This document shows positions 61,426 to 64,000 of a DNA stretch of 64,000 nt, one piece after another; position 1 is the stretch's first letter; each line of letters starts with the position of its first letter. Below the pieces are notes generated by a model, which was given only the letters and a program-made list of their open reading frames with translations, had not been told where the DNA came from and made no database searches. The position numbers and the translations under genes are program-made. This DNA is from JACKIC01 sp964543795 (lineage in GTDB: Bacteria; Planctomycetota; UBA1135; UBA2386): positions 62,001 to 126,000 of the forward strand of contig CAZIZN010000002.1 in NCBI GenBank assembly GCA_964543795.1. Direction: 5' to 3'.

Positions 61426-62340
61426 TTGCCTTCCTCCCAGACCAGATCGCCCGCCTGCTTCACGGTCGTAGGCGACCTTCACAAGTGGTGGCGCCCCGCC
61501 GACGCCGTGTTCGTCGAGCGGACGCGGCCCGAACTGACGATGTTCGTCGGCGACCTCGGCGACGAGGACGTCGACATGGTGCGGCGCATCGCCGCGCTGG
61601 CCGTGCCCAAGGTCGTGATGCTCGGCAACCACGACGCGTGGCAGAGCTTCGGCCGCCGCACCAGCACCGACAAGCTGCGCGAATCGCTCGAGATCCTCGG
61701 CGACGACCACCTCGCGTACGCGGTGCGCGAAGTGCCCGCGGCCGGCGTCTCGGTGGTCGGCGCGCGGCCGTTCTCCTGGGGTGGTCAGAGCCTGCGCAGC
61801 CCGGAGCTCTACGACGAGATCTACGGCGTGCGCACGATGCGGCAGTCGGCGGCGGCGATCGTCGCGGCCGCGCGCGAGGCGCACCACCGCGACCTCGTGA
61901 TCCTCGCGCACAACGGTCCGCTGGGGCTCGGCGCCGAGCCGCAGGACATCTTCGGCAAGGACTTCGGCAAGCCCGGCGGCGACTGGGGCGATCGCGATCT
62001 CGCGCTGGCCATCCAGCGCATCGAGGGCATGGGGCTGCGCGTGCGCGCGGTGATCGCCGGCCACATGCACCACCGCCTCGCGCATCCACGCGGCGAGGAG
62101 CGCACCCGCTTCGTGCGCCGCGGCGGCACGCTGTTCGTCAACGCCGCCTACGTGCCGCGCGTCGAGAAGACCGAGCAGGGCGAGGTGTCGCACTTCGTGC
62201 GCACCTGGTGGCGGCTCGGTGAGTGCGAACGCATCGAAGAGACCTGGGTCGACCTGCACGGCGACATCGCCGAAGTCCGGGAGGTGCAACCGGTCGAGAT
62301 CGACGCGCCCGCACCGATCGTCGACGAGACCGCCGAGTGA
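61426..62340 (+). CDS. metallophosphoesterase (TIGR04168-like)
   Basis: The 304-residue cytosolic protein has the calcineurin-like motifs in order: VVGDLHKWW, MFVGDLGDEDVD, MLGNHDAWQSF, ILAHNGPLGLG and VIAGHMHHRL. All metal ligands are present. GNHDAWQSF and the pattern of loops resemble the TIGR04168 group known from cyanobacteria and plants, of unknown substrate. TTG 61426 is the only start before the first motif. It is separated from the sigma-54 activator by 34 bp and may be cotranscribed. It converges with the dipeptidase. Confidence 0.87.
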   Translation: MPSSQTRSPACFTVVGDLHKWWRPADAVFVERTRPELTMFVGDLGDEDVDMVRRIAALAVPKVVMLGNHDAWQSFGRRTSTDKLRESLEILGDDHLAYAVREVPAAGVSVVGARPFSWGGQSLRSPELYDEIYGVRTMRQSAAAIVAAAREAHHRDLVILAHNGPLGLGAEPQDIFGKDFGKPGGDWGDRDLALAIQRIEGMGLRVRAVIAGHMHHRLAHPRGEERTRFVRRGGTLFVNAAYVPRVEKTEQGEVSHFVRTWWRLGECERIEETWVDLHGDIAEVREVQPVEIDAPAPIVDETAE

Positions 62341-62353
62341 CGGTGCTCGCGGC

Positions 62354-63616
62354 TCACCGCGCGCCGGCCGCCGACTTCGCCGCGACCTGCTCGACCTCGC
62401 GCCAGACGCGCAGCAGGTTGCCCGACCAGATCTTCGCGATCTGCTCCTCGGTGTAGCCGCGGCGCACGAGTTCGATCGTGACGTTCGCGCTCTGGCTGGC
62501 GTCGCGCCAGCCGTCGATGCCGCCGCCGCCGTCGAAGTCCGAGCCGATGCCGACGTGGTCGATGCCGGCCGCCTCCACGGCGTGGTCGATGTGGTCGACG
62601 AAGTCGCGCACGTTCGCGGGCGGGTGTTCGCGGTCGATCGCGGCGCGGCGTCGCTCGAACTCGGCCAGCCGCTCTTCGAACGGCCGCTCGTCCTTGCCCT
62701 CGTTGCCGCGGCCGAGGCCCAGCTCGGCGCGCAGCGCGCGCACGGCGGCGCTGTTCGCGGCGTTGGTCCTGACGAAGTCCGCGAGCGCGACGCACTGGAT
62801 CACGCCGCGGTTCTTCGCGAGCGCCCGCAGCTGCTCGTCGTCGAGGTTGCGCGTGTGGTCGTTGACCGCGCGGCACCCGGAGTGCGACGCGATGACCGGC
62901 GCCTTCGACAGCGCGACGACCTCGAGCATCGTCGCCCGGCTCGCGTGCGAGACGTCGACCATGATGCCGACGCGGTTCATCTCGAGCACCGCCTTCCGGC
63001 CCAGCTCGCTGAGTCCGCCGTGCAGCGGTTCGGCGGGGGTGTGCGAGTCGCCGAGCTGGTTGTGGCCGTTGTGCGCGATGCTCATGTAGCGCGCGCCCTT
63101 GCCGTGGAACTCGGCGATGCGCGCGAGGTCCTCGCCCATCGGGTAGCCGTTCTCGATGCCGATGCAGGCGATCAGCCGGCCCTGTTCGTGCAGGCGCACG
63201 ACCTCGGCGGGCGACGTCGCCAGGCCGATCGTGTCGGGGAACAGCCGCGCCATGCGCGCGATCGCCTCGAACTTGGCGTTCGCCTCGGCGAGCGCGCGGC
63301 GGTAGCCGGCCCCGTCGAGCCGCTGCTGGCCGGTGTAGACGATGAAGAACGCGCAGTCGTAGCCGCCTTCCTTCATCTTCGGGAAGTCGACCTGCGCCTC
63401 GCCGCGCACCGACGGATCGTACTTGGCGCGGAAGCGTTCGCGCGTCGCCGGGTCCGCGGGCAGCGACTCGGGCGCGAGCTGCGGGTCGATGTCCTTGTGC
63501 GTGTCGAGCGTGAGCACGCGCGCGTGGATCGCGCGGGCCTTCGCGAGCAGCGCCGCCTCGTCGGCCTGGGCGGCGAGGGCGGCAGCGAGGAGCGGCAAGA
63601 GGGCGGCGTGACGCAT
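62354..63616 (-). CDS. secreted membrane dipeptidase (M19 family)
   Basis: The 420-residue zinc peptidase has a signal peptide (HAALLPLLAAALAAQA). The metal ligands are His/Asp in LTLDTHKDID, Glu in IGIENGYPMG, and His in MVDVSHAS and IASHSGCRAVNDH. VGIGSDFDGGGGIDG holds a further catalytic Asp. M19 enzymes cleave dipeptides, including D-residue C-termini, in the periplasm. The length is normal. It is preceded at 63659 by a membrane protein on the same strand, 42 bp apart. ATG 63616 is required for the signal peptide. Confidence 0.92.
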   Translation of the reverse strand: MRHAALLPLLAAALAAQADEAALLAKARAIHARVLTLDTHKDIDPQLAPESLPADPATRERFRAKYDPSVRGEAQVDFPKMKEGGYDCAFFIVYTGQQRLDGAGYRRALAEANAKFEAIARMARLFPDTIGLATSPAEVVRLHEQGRLIACIGIENGYPMGEDLARIAEFHGKGARYMSIAHNGHNQLGDSHTPAEPLHGGLSELGRKAVLEMNRVGIMVDVSHASRATMLEVVALSKAPVIASHSGCRAVNDHTRNLDDEQLRALAKNRGVIQCVALADFVRTNAANSAAVRALRAELGLGRGNEGKDERPFEERLAEFERRRAAIDREHPPANVRDFVDHIDHAVEAAGIDHVGIGSDFDGGGGIDGWRDASQSANVTIELVRRGYTEEQIAKIWSGNLLRVWREVEQVAAKSAAGAR

Positions 63617-63658
63617 CCGCGCGAGGATAGCGGGGGCCTGCTCCGCGGCGACGCGGTG

Positions 63659-64000
63659 TCAGTCGAAGACGGCCGCGATCTGCTTGGGCTCCACGTTCTC
63701 CTTGCCCCTGCGCAGCAGGAAGTAGGCCGCCGACCCCATCGTCGCCGAGAACGGCGTTACCAGCAGCGCGATGCCGAGTTCGAGCCAGACCACGCCGCGC
63801 AGCTGCTCGGGGTCCATCGCGCCGATCATGAAGCCGCCCACGGCACCGAGACCGATCGCGACGACGAGCATCAGCAGCCATGCGCCGAAGATCGGCCAGC
63901 GCGAGCCGTCGGTCAGGCGGATGCTGCGGTCGATCGAGGCGCCGGCACCCTTGCCCTCCATGACGGCGGCGGGGATCGCCACGAACAGGCGGCACGTCTC
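63659..64000 (-). CDS. C-terminal part of a multi-pass membrane protein
   Basis: The frame is open to the right edge, so this is the end of a longer gene; an internal GTG at 63982 is not a convincing start. The visible 113 residues include AVMEGKGAGASIDRSIRLTDGSRW, typical of the Yip1/glycerophosphodiesterase-membrane/DUF975-like proteins, and two membrane helices (PIFGAWLLMLVVAIGLGAVGGFMIG and LELGIALLVTPFSATMGSAAYFLL). The function is unknown. It is upstream of the dipeptidase on the same strand. Confidence 0.7.
   Translation of the reverse strand, partial: ETCRLFVAIPAAVMEGKGAGASIDRSIRLTDGSRWPIFGAWLLMLVVAIGLGAVGGFMIGAMDPEQLRGVVWLELGIALLVTPFSATMGSAAYFLLRRGKENVEPKQIAAVFD

Overview
The window is about 70% G+C chromosomal DNA from a Gram-negative bacterium, most likely a planctomycete of the deep 'Pla' type (inference). 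The evidence is a pair of LptF/LptG lipopolysaccharide permeases with a lipid-core-type kinase, lipoprotein and Sec signal peptides, FHA-GAF-AAA regulators, a kinase with a long coiled-coil tail, a secreted 991-residue protein made of carboxypeptidase-regulatory-like repeats, and a secreted beta-propeller-like protein. Genes are tightly packed. Many start codons overlap the previous stop (ATGA, GTGA, TTGA, TGATG). I see no insertion sequence, prophage, CRISPR array, rRNA or replication origin.

Layout. 1-5.9 kb: tail of an unknown gene, a sensor histidine kinase, a group II PLP decarboxylase, and a SirB1-like protein coupled to a ceramidase-like lipoprotein. 5.9-9.0 kb (minus): lipB-xseA-xseB-site-2-protease, in which XseA carries a HARP-like N-terminal extension. 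9.0-13.4 kb: thioredoxin, a glycosyltransferase, a small CxxC redox protein with an Mrp/ApbC Fe-S carrier, and envelope proteins. 13.5-19.4 kb: an alternative sigma-70 factor, a nitrilase-family amidase, HU, an FlhG/MinD-like ATPase diverging from a three-gene envelope cassette of unknown function, then tRNA-Ala(CGC) and a terminator. 19.6-25.1 kb: a fatty-acid/butyrate-type operon (thiolase, 3-hydroxyacyl-CoA dehydrogenase, two acyl-CoA dehydrogenases) with an SppA peptidase inside it. 25.1-28.9 kb: a tandem-domain kinase diverging from lptF-lptG and a 36-residue membrane peptide. 28.9-35.5 kb (minus): a degenerate FHA enhancer-binding-like protein, then cysteine desulfurase, mutS and a GNAT-like protein. 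35.9-42.2 kb: a DUF1444 protein and three secreted proteins on the minus strand, the first preceded by a cobalamin riboswitch. 42.3-43.9 kb (plus): a Cys-rich QueG/CblC-like protein and a BtuF-like domain with no signal peptide. 44-50.9 kb: aroB and neighbours, a NUDIX enzyme, an esterase, and folC with a partner. 50.9-56.3 kb: a membrane-embedded spermidine-synthase-like protein, a DUF2752 protein, rsgA and gluQ. 56.3-61.4 kb: a large Ser/Thr kinase diverging from a canonical sigma-54 activator. 61.4-64 kb: a metallophosphoesterase, an M19 dipeptidase and a truncated membrane protein.

The most unusual items are the B12 riboswitch in front of a secreted propeller rather than a known B12 gene, next to a divergent corrinoid-type gene pair; the HARP-ExoVII fusion; the uncharacterised 17.1-19.3 kb envelope cassette; a pseudo-enhancer-binding protein with three eroded catalytic motifs; and a probable AUU start codon. 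None could be tested against databases here.
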